Below, piece after piece: positions 18,944 to 27,070 of a stretch of 64,000 bases of DNA; position 1 is the first letter of the stretch, and each line of letters starts with the position of its first letter. Both the position numbers and the translations under genes were made by a program. The DNA lies in assembly GCF_000384035.1 (NCBI RefSeq), contig NZ_KB913024.1:1831087-1895086 (forward strand), in the 5' to 3' direction. The notes beneath the pieces were generated by a model. The model saw nothing but the letters and a program-made list of their open reading frames with translations, was not told the DNA's origin and ran no database searches. This DNA is from Actinopolyspora mortivallis DSM 44261. Lineage in GTDB: Bacteria; Actinomycetota; Actinomycetes; Mycobacteriales; Pseudonocardiaceae.

Positions 18944-19717
18944 TCACGACTGCGTGATACCGCCCTCGCGGCAGTCGTCGGTCCGGTCGGTGCCCTCCGG
19001 TGTGAGCGTCGGAGCGCAGCATCCCTCTCCGCGCCAGGCCTCGCGACCTTCCCGGACCGCGACCGCGGCGATGACCAGTGCCACCACCGGATCGGCCCAG
19101 CTCCAGCCGAAGGCGGCGTTGAGCAGCAGCCCGACCAGCAGCACCCCGGACAGATAGGTGCACAGCAGGGTCTGCTTGGAGTCGGCCACCGCGCTGGCCG
19201 ATCCGAGCTGACGACCGGCGAAGCGTTGGGCCAACGACAGACCGGGCATGATCACCAGTGACAGGGCGGCGAGCACGATTCCCACCGGCGAGGACTCCGC
19301 CCCGACCCCGCCCGTCAGGGAGCGCACGGCCTCCACGGCGACATAACCGGCGAGCACGAAGAACGACACGGCGATGATCCGCAGTGCCCTGCGTTCCCGC
19401 GCCTGACGGAGAGCCGCCTGGCGGGCCGAGAACTGCCAGGCCACCGCGGCCGCCGAGGCCACCTCGACCATCGAGTCCAGGCCGAAGCCGATCAGTGCCG
19501 TCGAGGAGGCCAGCACGCCGGCGGTGACCGCCACCACGGCCTCGATCACGTTGTAGCTGATCGTGGCCGCCACCAGCAGTCGGATCCGACGCGACAGGAT
19601 AGCCCGTCGCGCGGCGTCCGGGAGGCCGCGCGACGACGGGGAGGGGGCGCAGCATCCGTCCGAACATCCCGCGCCGGTGGCCCGGGTCGGTGCGCTGTGC
19701 GTGCCGGACTCGCTCAT
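18944..19717 (-). CDS. cation transporter of the CDF-like group with Cys-rich ends
   Basis: A 257-residue membrane protein with five to six spans (VAATISYNVIEAVVAVTAGV, LIGFGLDSMVEVASAAAVA with the metal-site Asp, IIAVSFFVLAGYVAVEAV, SWADPVVALVIAAVAVREG). The terminal tails carry Cys clusters (CSDGCCAP at 18-25 and GEGCCAP near the C-terminus), suited to soft metals. The ATG at 19717 overlaps the TGA of the CmtR-type gene (ATGA), so the sensor controls it in the same transcript. It lacks the soluble C-terminal domain of full CDF proteins. Likely role: efflux of cadmium, lead or zinc. Confidence 0.85.
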   Translation of the reverse strand: MSESGTHSAPTRATGAGCSDGCCAPSPSSRGLPDAARRAILSRRIRLLVAATISYNVIEAVVAVTAGVLASSTALIGFGLDSMVEVASAAAVAWQFSARQAALRQARERRALRIIAVSFFVLAGYVAVEAVRSLTGGVGAESSPVGIVLAALSLVIMPGLSLAQRFAGRQLGSASAVADSKQTLLCTYLSGVLLVGLLLNAAFGWSWADPVVALVIAAVAVREGREAWRGEGCCAPTLTPEGTDRTDDCREGGITQS

Positions 19718-20073
19718 GGCCGCACCACCCCGCCCTCGGCGGGCACCGTGGTCGTGTCCTCCTCGGAGCAGAACTCGCCCGGTTCCACGGCCAGTACCAC
19801 CCGCACCAGTTCCCGCAGAGCCCGGGCCAGGTGCGCGTCGGCCAGTGCGTAGCGCACCTGACGTCCCTGGTAGGTGGCCACCACCAACCCGCAGCCCCGC
19901 AGACACGACAGGTGGTTGGACACGTTCGAGCGGGACAACCCCAACTGCTCGGCCAGCTGTCCCGGATAGTGTTCCCCGTCCAGCAGGCGCACCAGGATCC
20001 GGCAGCGTGTCGGGTCGGCCAGGGCCCGGCCCAGTCGGGCCAGCACCGCCTCCCGCGTCTCACTCGTCAGCAT
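19714..20073 (-). CDS. cmtR: CmtR-type ArsR/SmtB metal sensor
   Basis: A 119-residue winged-helix repressor whose Cys positions are exactly those described for Mycobacterium tuberculosis CmtR, the Cd(II)/Pb(II) sensor: Cys57 and Cys61 in LSCLRGCGLV within the recognition helix and Cys102 in the C-terminal tail (GEFCSEED). LADPTRCRILVRLLDGEHYP and SRSNVSNHL give the HTH. The ATG at 20073 gives this numbering. Metal binding in the DNA-reading helix would release the operator. It heads a two-gene transcript with the cation transporter. Confidence 0.92.
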   Translation of the reverse strand: MLTSETREAVLARLGRALADPTRCRILVRLLDGEHYPGQLAEQLGLSRSNVSNHLSCLRGCGLVVATYQGRQVRYALADAHLARALRELVRVVLAVEPGEFCSEEDTTTVPAEGGVVRP

Positions 20074-20208
20074 ACACAAAACAATACACCATACAGTGAA
20101 CTGAATTCATGCTTTTCCCGGAGAGAAGCACGAGAGCGTGACCCGGTCCCCACGGACTCTCGACGCCCCTGCCGGAATGAGGGACTCGAACGCCCCCGGA
20201 AGCCGTGC

Positions 20209-20227
20209 CTTCCGCCCTGGGCGGAAG
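20209..20227. promoter_or_regulatory. perfect 19-bp palindrome
   Basis: CTTCCGCCC and GGGCGGAAG around a single T, in the 337-bp gap between divergent cmtR and gltS. It is too far from cmtR (136 bases) to be a certain operator for it and could equally belong to gltS or act as a terminator for antisense reads. No cognate protein can be named. A smaller repeat (CGGAG, 3-base loop, CTCCG) lies at 20359-20371. Confidence 0.4.
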
Positions 20228-20410
20228 TGAGGGGATCACCGTTATTGCTGGGCAACACGTGTCCTTTCGGGAACGTCCCAGCGCTGTACGGGGGCGGACG
20301 TCCCGGGAAATAGGATTGCGCCGCCGATGAACACAGCTCGGCTCTTGTCAGGACACCCCGGAGAACCTCCGTGGTGACGTCGTTCAACCATCGGTTACCG
20401 AAAGGTGATC

Positions 20411-21847
20411 ATGTCCTCCGAAACGATCGGTTTCGCGCTCCTGTTGCTGGGAGTGCTGTTGCTCGTGGCCAAGCTCGTCCGGGTGAAATGGCGACTGGCG
20501 CAGAGACTCTTCCTTCCCGGATCGATCATCGGTGGGGGGATCGCGTTGCTGCTCGGTCCCGACGTGTTCGGCAGGATCGCCGCGGCGTTCGGTACCGACC
20601 GGTTCACCGAGGGAGGACTGTTCGGAACCGAGATCCAACAGGTCTGGTCGACCCTGCCGGGGCTGCTCATCTCGGTGGTGTTCGCCGGACTGTTCCTCGG
20701 AAGACGGATGCCGAAGGCGCGCGAGGCGGGACGGATGGCCGGGCCCCAGATCGCCTTCGGACTGACCCTCAGCAGTGGCCAGTACGTGTTCGGGCTGCTG
20801 CTGGCCCTGGCGGTGCTGACTCCCGTGTTCGGGCTTCCCCCGCTGACGGGAGCTCTCATCGAGATCGGTTTCGAAGGGGGCCACGGAACCGCCGGAGGCC
20901 TGGGGGAGACCTTCGCCGAGTTCGGTTTCGCCGAAGGACAGGACCTGGCGCTCGGCATGGCCACCATCGGCCTGCTCATGGGTATCGTGCTGGGCATCGT
21001 GCTGATCAACTGGGGAGTGCGTCGGGGGCACGCCACCGAACTGCGCGCGGACGCCGCCCCGTCGGTGGCCGAACGCATGGGACTGGTCGAGCGGGAGAAC
21101 CGGCGTTCCGCGGCCACACTGACGGTGCACCCCTCGTCCATCGAGCCGTTGACCCTGCACTTCGGCGTGCTGGCGCTGGCGATCATCATCGGCCAACTGC
21201 TGCTGTGGGGGTTGCAACTCCTGGAGAACGCGCTGTGGGTGGACACCATCGAGATCTTCGGCTACGTGCCCCTGTTCCCGCTGGCGATGCTCGGGGGCAT
21301 CCTGCTGCAGGTGGTGATCAACCGCTTCGACCGGACCCAGATCATCGACAGACTCATGATCGAACGTATCCAGGGATTCGCGCTGGACATGCTGATCATC
21401 GCCGCCATGGGGACGCTGTCGCTGGACGTGATCGCCCACAACATCGTGCCGTTCCTGCTGCTGGCCACCGTCGGCATCGCCTGGTCGCTGGGAGCCTTCC
21501 TGCTGCTGGCCCCACGGATGCTTCCGGACTACTGGTTCGAACGCGGAATAGGTGACTTCGGCCAGTCCATGGGTGTCACCGCCACCGGCCTGATCCTCAT
21601 GCGCATCGCCGACCCGGAACTGCGCACCCCCGCCTACCCGGCCTTCGGCTACAAGCAACTGGTGTTGGAACCGTTCTTCGGGGGAGGTCTCGTCACGGCC
21701 GCTGCCATCCCCCTGATCGTCCAGTTCGGACCCGTGCCGCTGCTGGTGGTCATGGCCGTGGTCTTCCTCCTCGCCCTGTTGTCCGGGATGCTGTACTTCG
21801 GACGTCGCGGCGCCCCCGCCGACACGGAGGCCGAGGCCTCGCGGTGA
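20411..21847 (+). CDS. gltS: sodium/glutamate symporter family (GltS-like)
   Basis: A 478-residue transporter with about 11-12 membrane spans. The two inverted halves of the ESS fold are visible, with GGHGTAGGLGETFAEFGF in the first re-entrant loop and DFGQSMGVTATGLILMRIAD in the second. GltS proteins import glutamate with sodium. ATG at 20411 has GAAAGG 5 bases upstream; a GTG six bases earlier is the alternative. It is followed at once by an 18-bp terminator, so it is a single-gene transcript. Confidence 0.88.
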   Translation: MSSETIGFALLLLGVLLLVAKLVRVKWRLAQRLFLPGSIIGGGIALLLGPDVFGRIAAAFGTDRFTEGGLFGTEIQQVWSTLPGLLISVVFAGLFLGRRMPKAREAGRMAGPQIAFGLTLSSGQYVFGLLLALAVLTPVFGLPPLTGALIEIGFEGGHGTAGGLGETFAEFGFAEGQDLALGMATIGLLMGIVLGIVLINWGVRRGHATELRADAAPSVAERMGLVERENRRSAATLTVHPSSIEPLTLHFGVLALAIIIGQLLLWGLQLLENALWVDTIEIFGYVPLFPLAMLGGILLQVVINRFDRTQIIDRLMIERIQGFALDMLIIAAMGTLSLDVIAHNIVPFLLLATVGIAWSLGAFLLLAPRMLPDYWFERGIGDFGQSMGVTATGLILMRIADPELRTPAYPAFGYKQLVLEPFFGGGLVTAAAIPLIVQFGPVPLLVVMAVVFLLALLSGMLYFGRRGAPADTEAEASR

Positions 21848-21854
21848 TTCGGCT

Positions 21855-21898
21855 CCGGTGTCGGTCCCGCCGCTCACACTCGGCGGGACCGACACCGG
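21855..21898 (+). terminator. strong 18-bp hairpin terminator after gltS
   Basis: A perfect 18-bp stem (CCGGTGTCGGTCCCGCCG at 21855-21872 and its complement at 21881-21898) with an 8-base loop, starting eight bases after the gltS stop codon. Confidence 0.85.
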
Positions 21899-21984
21899 CA
21901 ACATCTCCGAACGCGAACAACAAGACCCGGACGGCTGGTCGAACAGGTCTTTCCCGGGGTCTCGCCGGACTATGATGGTCGCCC

Positions 21985-22370
21985 GTGACCGAGTTCGACT
22001 TCCTCCGCCGAACCCGGTGCTCCCACGACGCCACGGCCCACGACCACGCCGAGTGGATCCGGGACGAGCTGGCGGCCAAACCACTGGACCGTGCCGTGCT
22101 CGGCGGCTTCGCCGAACTCGCGCGACGCCGAGAGCCCCGTGGCCGACGTCGGCTGCGGTCCCGGCCGGGTGACCGCCCACCTGGGCGCCCTCGGGCTGTC
22201 GGTGTTCGGGATGGACCTCTCACCCGAGATGGTCGCCGAGCCGCTGGAGCGGGCCGGACTGTCCGTACGGGCCCGGCTGCTGCGTGAGCCGACGAGGAGG
22301 GGACTTTCCCGAGGAAACACCACAGGGGTTCCTGCTCGCCCGGAAACCGCCCCGTGACGGCGGAGCGTGA
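21985..22370 (+). pseudogene. class I SAM methyltransferase, internally deleted and frameshifted
   Basis: Three frames give parts of one methyltransferase. The start MTEFDFLRRTRCSHDATAHD and FAELARRR is in the first frame; VADVGCGPGRVTAHLGALG and FGMDLSPEMV (the SAM site) are in the second; the far C-terminus EETPQGFLLARKPP is in a third. The distance between DLSPEMV and the C-terminal LERAGLSVRARLLREP is only a few residues, whereas intact enzymes have about 80, so the centre has been lost. A GTG at 21985 was the original start. Non-functional. Confidence 0.8.
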
Positions 22371-22494
22371 CGAGCCACGATAGCTGCCCCGTTCGTGGTA
22401 CGTAACCCGCCCGGATCGCGGTTGCATCCTGTAGCCCACTACGGGCCTACCGTCGACGTGGCAGGACACAGGACCGCGAGGAAGGGAGCATGGG

Positions 22495-23010
22495 GTGCAG
22501 GTGACGACGAACCGGGCGAGCCGCGACACGAAGAGCGAGCCCACCGCGCACCGGTTGGTGGCCGGGCTCGGCTGGGGCACGGTCGCGACGGTGCTCATGA
22601 GCGCGGTGATGCTCCTCGGCACCGCTGTCGGCGCGGCACCTGTGCCGAAGCCCGTTCCGGTGGCTCTGACGAGTCAGACCGTGGGGGTGCCGTCGCAGCC
22701 GGTGTTACTGCTGATGGCCGGGTTTGCCCACCTGGGCTACGGAGCCGTGGCAGCGGCGGTGCTGGCCGGGTCGGTCCGCCGGGTGTCGGTGTGGGCCGGG
22801 CTCGGCTACGGCGTGCTGCTGTGGGCGCTGATGGGGCTGGTGTGGCTGCCCTACCTGGGATGGGGGTTGTTCGGGATCGCCGTGAGCCCGCGTGTCGCCG
22901 TGGCGACGCTGGTACCGCACCTGGTCTACGGCACCACGGTGGGGTTGGGACTCGACCGAGGACACCGCCCGGTCCGGGCGGGCACCACAACCGGAAGGGG
23001 ACAGCGATGA
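22495..23010 (+). CDS. four-TM membrane protein, DUF6789-like
   Basis: A 171-residue protein with four hydrophobic segments (GLGWGTVATVLMSAVMLLGT, PVLLLMAGFAHLGYGAVAAA, GLGYGVLLWALMGLVWLPYL, ATLVPHLVYGTTVGLGLD). The repeated G-x-H-L-x-Y/G pattern and the conserved HLVYG resemble DUF6789 membrane proteins. The start is GTG 22495 (or GTG 22501). Its stop overlaps the MerR start (ATGA), so the regulator and this protein are co-expressed. Function unknown; metal or thiol stress is suggested by the partner. Confidence 0.7.
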   Translation: MQVTTNRASRDTKSEPTAHRLVAGLGWGTVATVLMSAVMLLGTAVGAAPVPKPVPVALTSQTVGVPSQPVLLLMAGFAHLGYGAVAAAVLAGSVRRVSVWAGLGYGVLLWALMGLVWLPYLGWGLFGIAVSPRVAVATLVPHLVYGTTVGLGLDRGHRPVRAGTTTGRGQR

Positions 23011-23621
23011 CGACCGAGGGGACGAACGGATGCTCCTGCTGCGGATCGGTCCTCGGCACCATCCCGGTCGGACGGTCGGAGTCGTGCGCGGTCCCCACGG
23101 GATGGCCCGCCGACACGGACGAGCGGGGGACGAGCGCTGTCTGCCGGGGTGCCGGGCGAGATCGTCGAGCGGAGGAGGGTTCCGAACCCAGGGGTTTCCT
23201 GCGAAGCGGCCAACTCGCCGAGGCCGCCGGGGTGAACCCCCAGACACTGCGCTACTACGAGCGGCGCGGGTTGCTGGCCGAACCCGAACGCAGCCTGGGT
23301 GGACACCGGCTCTACCCACCGCAGGCGGTCACCACACTGCGAGCGATCAAAGCAGCCCAACGGCTGGGGTTCAGTCTCACCGAGGTCGCCGAGTTGCTCG
23401 CGGCCGGTCGACCGCACCGTGGCGGCCGTTTCGGAGTGGGACTGCGTCGGCACGCGCAGGACAAACTGGCCGAGGTCGAGGCCCGGATAGCGGACCTGAA
23501 CACCCTGCGGTGCGCGCTGTCCGAGGCGGTCGAGGCCGGCTGTGACGATCTTCTCGCATGTGGCACCAGCCCGAGTTGCCCGCTGCCGTTCGCCGAGGTC
23601 ACCGAGGAACGGGACCCATGA
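23007..23621 (+). CDS. MerR-family regulator with a Cys-rich N-terminal extension
   Basis: A 204-residue protein. The MerR DNA-binding domain begins only at about residue 64 (LRSGQLAEAAGVNPQTLRYY, ERRGLLAEPER, GGHRLYPPQAV) and is followed by the dimer helix and a C-terminal metal-site-like loop CDDLLACGTSPSCPLP (Cys179, Cys185, Cys191). Ahead of the HTH lies an unusual extension with five cysteines (9, 11, 12, 27, 46; GCSCCGSVLG). Typical MerR proteins have no such extension. It shares ATGA with the membrane-protein gene before it. Probable sensor of a thiophilic metal or electrophile. Confidence 0.85.
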   Translation: MTTEGTNGCSCCGSVLGTIPVGRSESCAVPTGWPADTDERGTSAVCRGAGRDRRAEEGSEPRGFLRSGQLAEAAGVNPQTLRYYERRGLLAEPERSLGGHRLYPPQAVTTLRAIKAAQRLGFSLTEVAELLAAGRPHRGGRFGVGLRRHAQDKLAEVEARIADLNTLRCALSEAVEAGCDDLLACGTSPSCPLPFAEVTEERDP

Positions 23622-23798
23622 TCGATTCCGTCGCCGAACGTCCCGGCGGCCGCGGGTGGATCCGGCCGGACTCCGCCTCAGGGGGTGAGGAACATCGGAA
23701 CGGAAACCGGCGCTAAGCCGTCGCGGCGCTGGTCGCTGGGTTGATCTTCTTCGGTGATCGCTTCGTGTGGGTAGGGGGCGCGGATAAGGGCGGCTAGC

Positions 23799-24080
23799 TG
23801 GCACGTCCGCATCTGCCGCTCCGGGAACGGACGTTGTGGCGGATGCTGTATGAAACCGCCGCTCGCGCCGACGAAGTCCTCGGCCCGGGCGGGACGCCGA
23901 GCGCTTCGAGCAGGCCACCACCGGGCTGCCGGGCAGGCCGTTCACCCTGTACCAGCTCCGGCATTCCGCCCTTTACGCACGATGTCGAGGACGGCGCGAA
24001 CACCGTCACACTGCTGGCCCTGTCCGGGCACACCTCAGTGGCCTCGCTGGTGACGGCCGCGCCCAGTTCGGCCGCGTGGG
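23799..24080 (+). pseudogene. tyrosine recombinase/integrase relic
   Basis: Fragments of an XerC/phage-type integrase catalytic domain are spread over frames: LPLRERTLWRMLYETAARAD (first catalytic Arg region), then in another frame RDAERFEQATTGLPGRPF and TLYQLRHSAL (the RxxH box), then back to HDVEDGANTVTLLALSGHTS. The active-site Tyr region has decayed to VTAAPSSAAW. It has lost its N-terminus and has at least two frame changes. It marks an old insertion point just upstream of the amidohydrolase gene. Confidence 0.75.
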
Positions 24081-24166
24081 GGGCGGTTATCACGACCGAA
24101 CGGTTGTCGACGCCGGCGGCACGGTGTCGTCGGTGCCGACCGGCTCCCAACCCACATCCGAAATTT

Positions 24167-24191
24167 TTGTCACAAAACATTTTTGTGTCAA
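24167..24191. promoter_or_regulatory. AT-rich inverted repeat upstream of the amidohydrolase gene
   Basis: TTGTCACAAAA at 24167-24177 is opposed by TTTTTGTGTCAA at 24180-24191 (one mismatch in the arms). It stands 48 bases before the amidohydrolase ATG in an AT-rich island and looks like a MarR-type operator overlapping the promoter. The segment TTTTGTGTCAAACT (24181-24194) recurs with two changes at the padC promoter (45166-45179). Confidence 0.55.
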
Positions 24192-24239
24192 ACTGTAATC
24201 TCGTGGGGTTCCTGCCGTCGACAGTGAGGAGTCACGATC

Positions 24240-25886
24240 ATGAGCACGCTCGATGTCTTGGTCCGCAACGCGGTGGTGCACACCATGGATCCGCTGCGGC
24301 CGCGGGCGACGGCGTTCGGGATCCGCGACGGGCGGATCACCGCCGTCGGCGGCGACATCGAGGCGGGCGGGGCCGCCGGTCCGGACACCGAGGTTGTCGA
24401 CCTGGCCGGGGCTACGGTGCTGCCTGGGCTGCTGGACGTGCACAACCATCACGCCGCCGCCGGGGAGGCCGACCTGCACACCCTGCAGTTCCCTGCGACG
24501 GCGTCGCTGGAGCAGATCCTCGACGCGGTCCGCGAGCGAGTACGCAGCCGGCCCGACGAGGAGTGGGTCGCGGGCGGTTCCTGGGGCTCGACGCTGCTGG
24601 ACCAGATCTCGGAGTCCAGCGCACTGGCGCGCCTCGACGAGGCCGCCGACGGGCGGCCGGTGGTGCTCACCGACGACAGCCACCACAACCGGTGGGCCAG
24701 TACCGAGGCGATGCGCCGAGCCGGGGTGCTGGGATACGACGGTGACCCCGTCGGCGGGCGCATCGTGCGTGACAGCGACGGCCGCCCGACCGGGGTCCTC
24801 TACGAGAGCGCGGGCGCGTTGGTGGAGCGGGCCCGCGCCGAGGCCACCGATCACGACGACGAGTACCACGCCCGCAGCAGCGAGCGCGGCATCGAGCTGC
24901 TGCACCGGGTAGGGGTCACCGGTTTCCAGGACGCGGCTGTCTCGCTCGACCAGCTGGCCGGACTGCGGCGGCTCGACGAGCAGGGGCGCCTGCACGCCTG
25001 GACGGTGTCTTCGCTGTTACTCAACAACTCGCTGATGAGCGCCGGTGTCGTGGGGGAAGAGCTGGTCGCGGTCGCCGAGCAGTACCGCACCCGCCACCAC
25101 CGGCCGGACTTCGGCAAGATCTTCCTCGACGGCGTCCCGACCACGCGCACCGGCGCGTTCCTCGAGCCGTACCTGCCCGACGAGGTGCACGGTTGCCACC
25201 ACACCGGCCACACCACGATGTCGGTCGACGAGCTCGCCAGTTGGCTACGCAGGGCCGCGATCGCCGGGCTCGGGCTGAAGATCCACTGCACCGGGGACGC
25301 GTCGGCCCGGATGGTGCTCGACGTCGTTGAGGCCGCCCACCGGGCGGGCGAACGGGTGCCTCCGGTGCAGATCGCGCACGGCCAGTTCCTGCACCCCGAC
25401 GACGTCGGCCGGTTCGCGCCGCTGGGCGTGGTCAACGACATGTCGCCCGCGCTGTGGTTCCCCGGCGTCATCGTCGACGCGCTGCGCGAGGTGCTGCCCG
25501 CGCACCGGGCCACCCGCATCCAGCCAGTGCGGGACCTCCTCGACACCGGCGCGCTGGTGGCGGGTGGCTCGGACTGGCCGGTGGCGGGGTCGCCGAACCC
25601 ATGGCCGGGAATCGCCGGGCTGGTCACCCGGCAGGACCCGGCCGGCCTGGCCCCGGGGGCGCTGTGGCCCGAGCAGGCGATCTCGGTGCCCGAGGCCGTC
25701 GCGGCCTACACCACCGGCGCGGCCCGTGCGATGGGACTCCAGGACCAGGCCGGCTCCTTGACCCCGGGACTCTCGGCCGACTTCGTCGTACTGGACCGGG
25801 ACCCCTTCGCGGTGCCGCACGACGAGCTGGCGGGCACGACGACCGAGCAGACCTGGTTCGCCGGCTTGCCCCGCTACCGCCGTTGA
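24240..25886 (+). CDS. amidohydrolase-superfamily enzyme (YtcJ-like)
   Basis: A 548-residue metal-dependent hydrolase. The N-terminal beta-sandwich part contains VRNAVVHTMDP, the metal motif is DVHNHH at residues 66-71, LKIHCTGDASARMVLD and QIAHGQFLHPDD carry further His ligands, and GGSDWPVAG carries the late Asp. The C-terminus LTPGLSADFVVLDRDPF is typical of the YtcJ/N-substituted formamide deformylase group. Substrate unknown. ATG 24240 has GAGGAG 8 bases upstream. It lies directly after an integrase relic and behind an AT-rich MarR-like operator without a MarR gene next to it. Confidence 0.9.
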   Translation: MSTLDVLVRNAVVHTMDPLRPRATAFGIRDGRITAVGGDIEAGGAAGPDTEVVDLAGATVLPGLLDVHNHHAAAGEADLHTLQFPATASLEQILDAVRERVRSRPDEEWVAGGSWGSTLLDQISESSALARLDEAADGRPVVLTDDSHHNRWASTEAMRRAGVLGYDGDPVGGRIVRDSDGRPTGVLYESAGALVERARAEATDHDDEYHARSSERGIELLHRVGVTGFQDAAVSLDQLAGLRRLDEQGRLHAWTVSSLLLNNSLMSAGVVGEELVAVAEQYRTRHHRPDFGKIFLDGVPTTRTGAFLEPYLPDEVHGCHHTGHTTMSVDELASWLRRAAIAGLGLKIHCTGDASARMVLDVVEAAHRAGERVPPVQIAHGQFLHPDDVGRFAPLGVVNDMSPALWFPGVIVDALREVLPAHRATRIQPVRDLLDTGALVAGGSDWPVAGSPNPWPGIAGLVTRQDPAGLAPGALWPEQAISVPEAVAAYTTGAARAMGLQDQAGSLTPGLSADFVVLDRDPFAVPHDELAGTTTEQTWFAGLPRYRR

Positions 25887-26577
25887 ACCGTGATCGCCGG
25901 TACCCGTAGCGCGTAGTGCGAGACCGCGCTCATCGTCGACAAGTAGCCGCAACCACCAGCTACTTCACGACCAAGTGGCAGGTTTCGGGCGCATTCCGCC
26001 CGAGCCCACTGTCGGCCTTCCTGCGGGCCCGGTTCAGCCGAGTTCGTCCTCGTCGGGTTCGGACGGGTCGCGCAACGGCCGCAGCCTGCTCCTCAGACAG
26101 GTACTCAACTGGTAACTCACTGGCCCTTTCAGGTCTGCACCCGCCCACTGCGGCGGAACCGAGCGCGGACTTCAGCAGCCCGGTCAAGGTCGTCAACGAG
26201 CGGATCAGCCCCACGGCCGCTTAGCGCCGGTTTTCGTTCCGATGTTCCTCAAGTCCCCGCCCGTGGTTGCCAGCCGTGGCGGTGGCGGCACGGAGGTCAC
26301 GATCTCGTGTGATCAACGACAAAGTCTTGCCCGTTCAGGGTTGCGAAATTGGAGTCATGGTGCCAGAATAAGTGCCGTAAGGCGATGAGGGACGAGCAAA
26401 CCGGAGGTGGTCACAGGCCTCGTTCTTCGTTCTCGCTTTCCGTTCCGGGTCGGTCGACGGTCGGGACACGGATCTCACCTTCGTTCCCGACCGACTCGTC
26501 GGACCCACACTTCCCTGTGCTGGTGACCGAAACCGTTCCGGCATTGCTTGGTTGTGTGTGGAAAGGAGTTCGCTGAG
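25887..26577. other. 691 bp without an intact gene; possible Tn3 scrap
   Basis: The reverse strand at about 26150-26090 reads ELPVEYLSEEQAAA, which resembles the N-terminus of Tn3-family transposases (PVEFLTDEQ); the similarity stops after about 15 residues and the frame soon loses sense. This is weak evidence for a third relic. The right part holds the hsp20 promoter. I searched for the HspR inverted repeat (CTTGAGT-N7-ACTCAAG) and did not find it. Confidence 0.35.
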
Positions 26578-27015
26578 ATGACCACGGCATTCGACCCGCT
26601 GTTCCGGGACCTGAACAGGTTGGCCACCGAGGTGTTCGGCAGCAACCGTGCTCCGCAGTCGATGGCCATGGACGCCTACCGCTCCGGGGACAACTACGTG
26701 GTCGAGTTCGACCTCCCCGGCATCGACCCGAGCAGCCTGGAGGTCAGCGCCGAGAACCGTACGTTGACCGTCCGGGCCGAACGCGGCACGGGCAACCGTG
26801 GTGAGGAGGTCGACTACATCGCCGCCGAGCGGCCGAGGGGCACCTTCTCGCGTCAGCTCTCGCTCGGTTACGGGCTGGACGTGGACAACATCAGCGCCAC
26901 CTACACCGACGGGGTGCTGACCGTGACCCTGCCCGTGGCCGAACAGGCGAAACCGCGGCAGATCAAGGTCGATCACGGCGGAGACCGGAAGGTCATCGAG
27001 GGAGGTAACAGCTGA
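26578..27015 (+). CDS. Hsp20/alpha-crystallin small heat-shock protein
   Basis: A 145-residue chaperone of the actinobacterial Hsp18 kind. The alpha-crystallin domain spans about residues 30-125: MDAYRSGDNYVVEFDLPGID, LTVRAERGTGNRGEEVDYIA, RGTFSRQLSLG and GVLTVTLPVAE (the GVLTLxLP signature). It binds unfolding proteins in the cytoplasm. ATG at 26578 with AAAGGAG 9 bases upstream. A MerR-type regulator follows 55 bases downstream and may control it. Confidence 0.95.
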   Translation: MTTAFDPLFRDLNRLATEVFGSNRAPQSMAMDAYRSGDNYVVEFDLPGIDPSSLEVSAENRTLTVRAERGTGNRGEEVDYIAAERPRGTFSRQLSLGYGLDVDNISATYTDGVLTVTLPVAEQAKPRQIKVDHGGDRKVIEGGNS

Positions 27016-27070
27016 CCACCGCTCTTCCTCCGGCACGGGGTGATCCCGGTTCCAGTGATCAGGAGCGGCC

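Noticed and set aside
20176-20200. GGGACTCGAACGCCC looked like part of a tRNA T-arm
   Set aside because: No acceptor stem, D-arm or anticodon arm could be formed around it.
2440-26260. The word ATGTTCCTCAAG with nearby GGAACG occurs at about 2440 and 26235
   Set aside because: Only 12 bases match and the flanks differ; chance is as likely as a shared mobile element.
26340-26577. HspR-type inverted repeat before hsp20
   Set aside because: CTTGAGT-N7-ACTCAAG was looked for and not found; control by the neighbouring MerR protein stays open.
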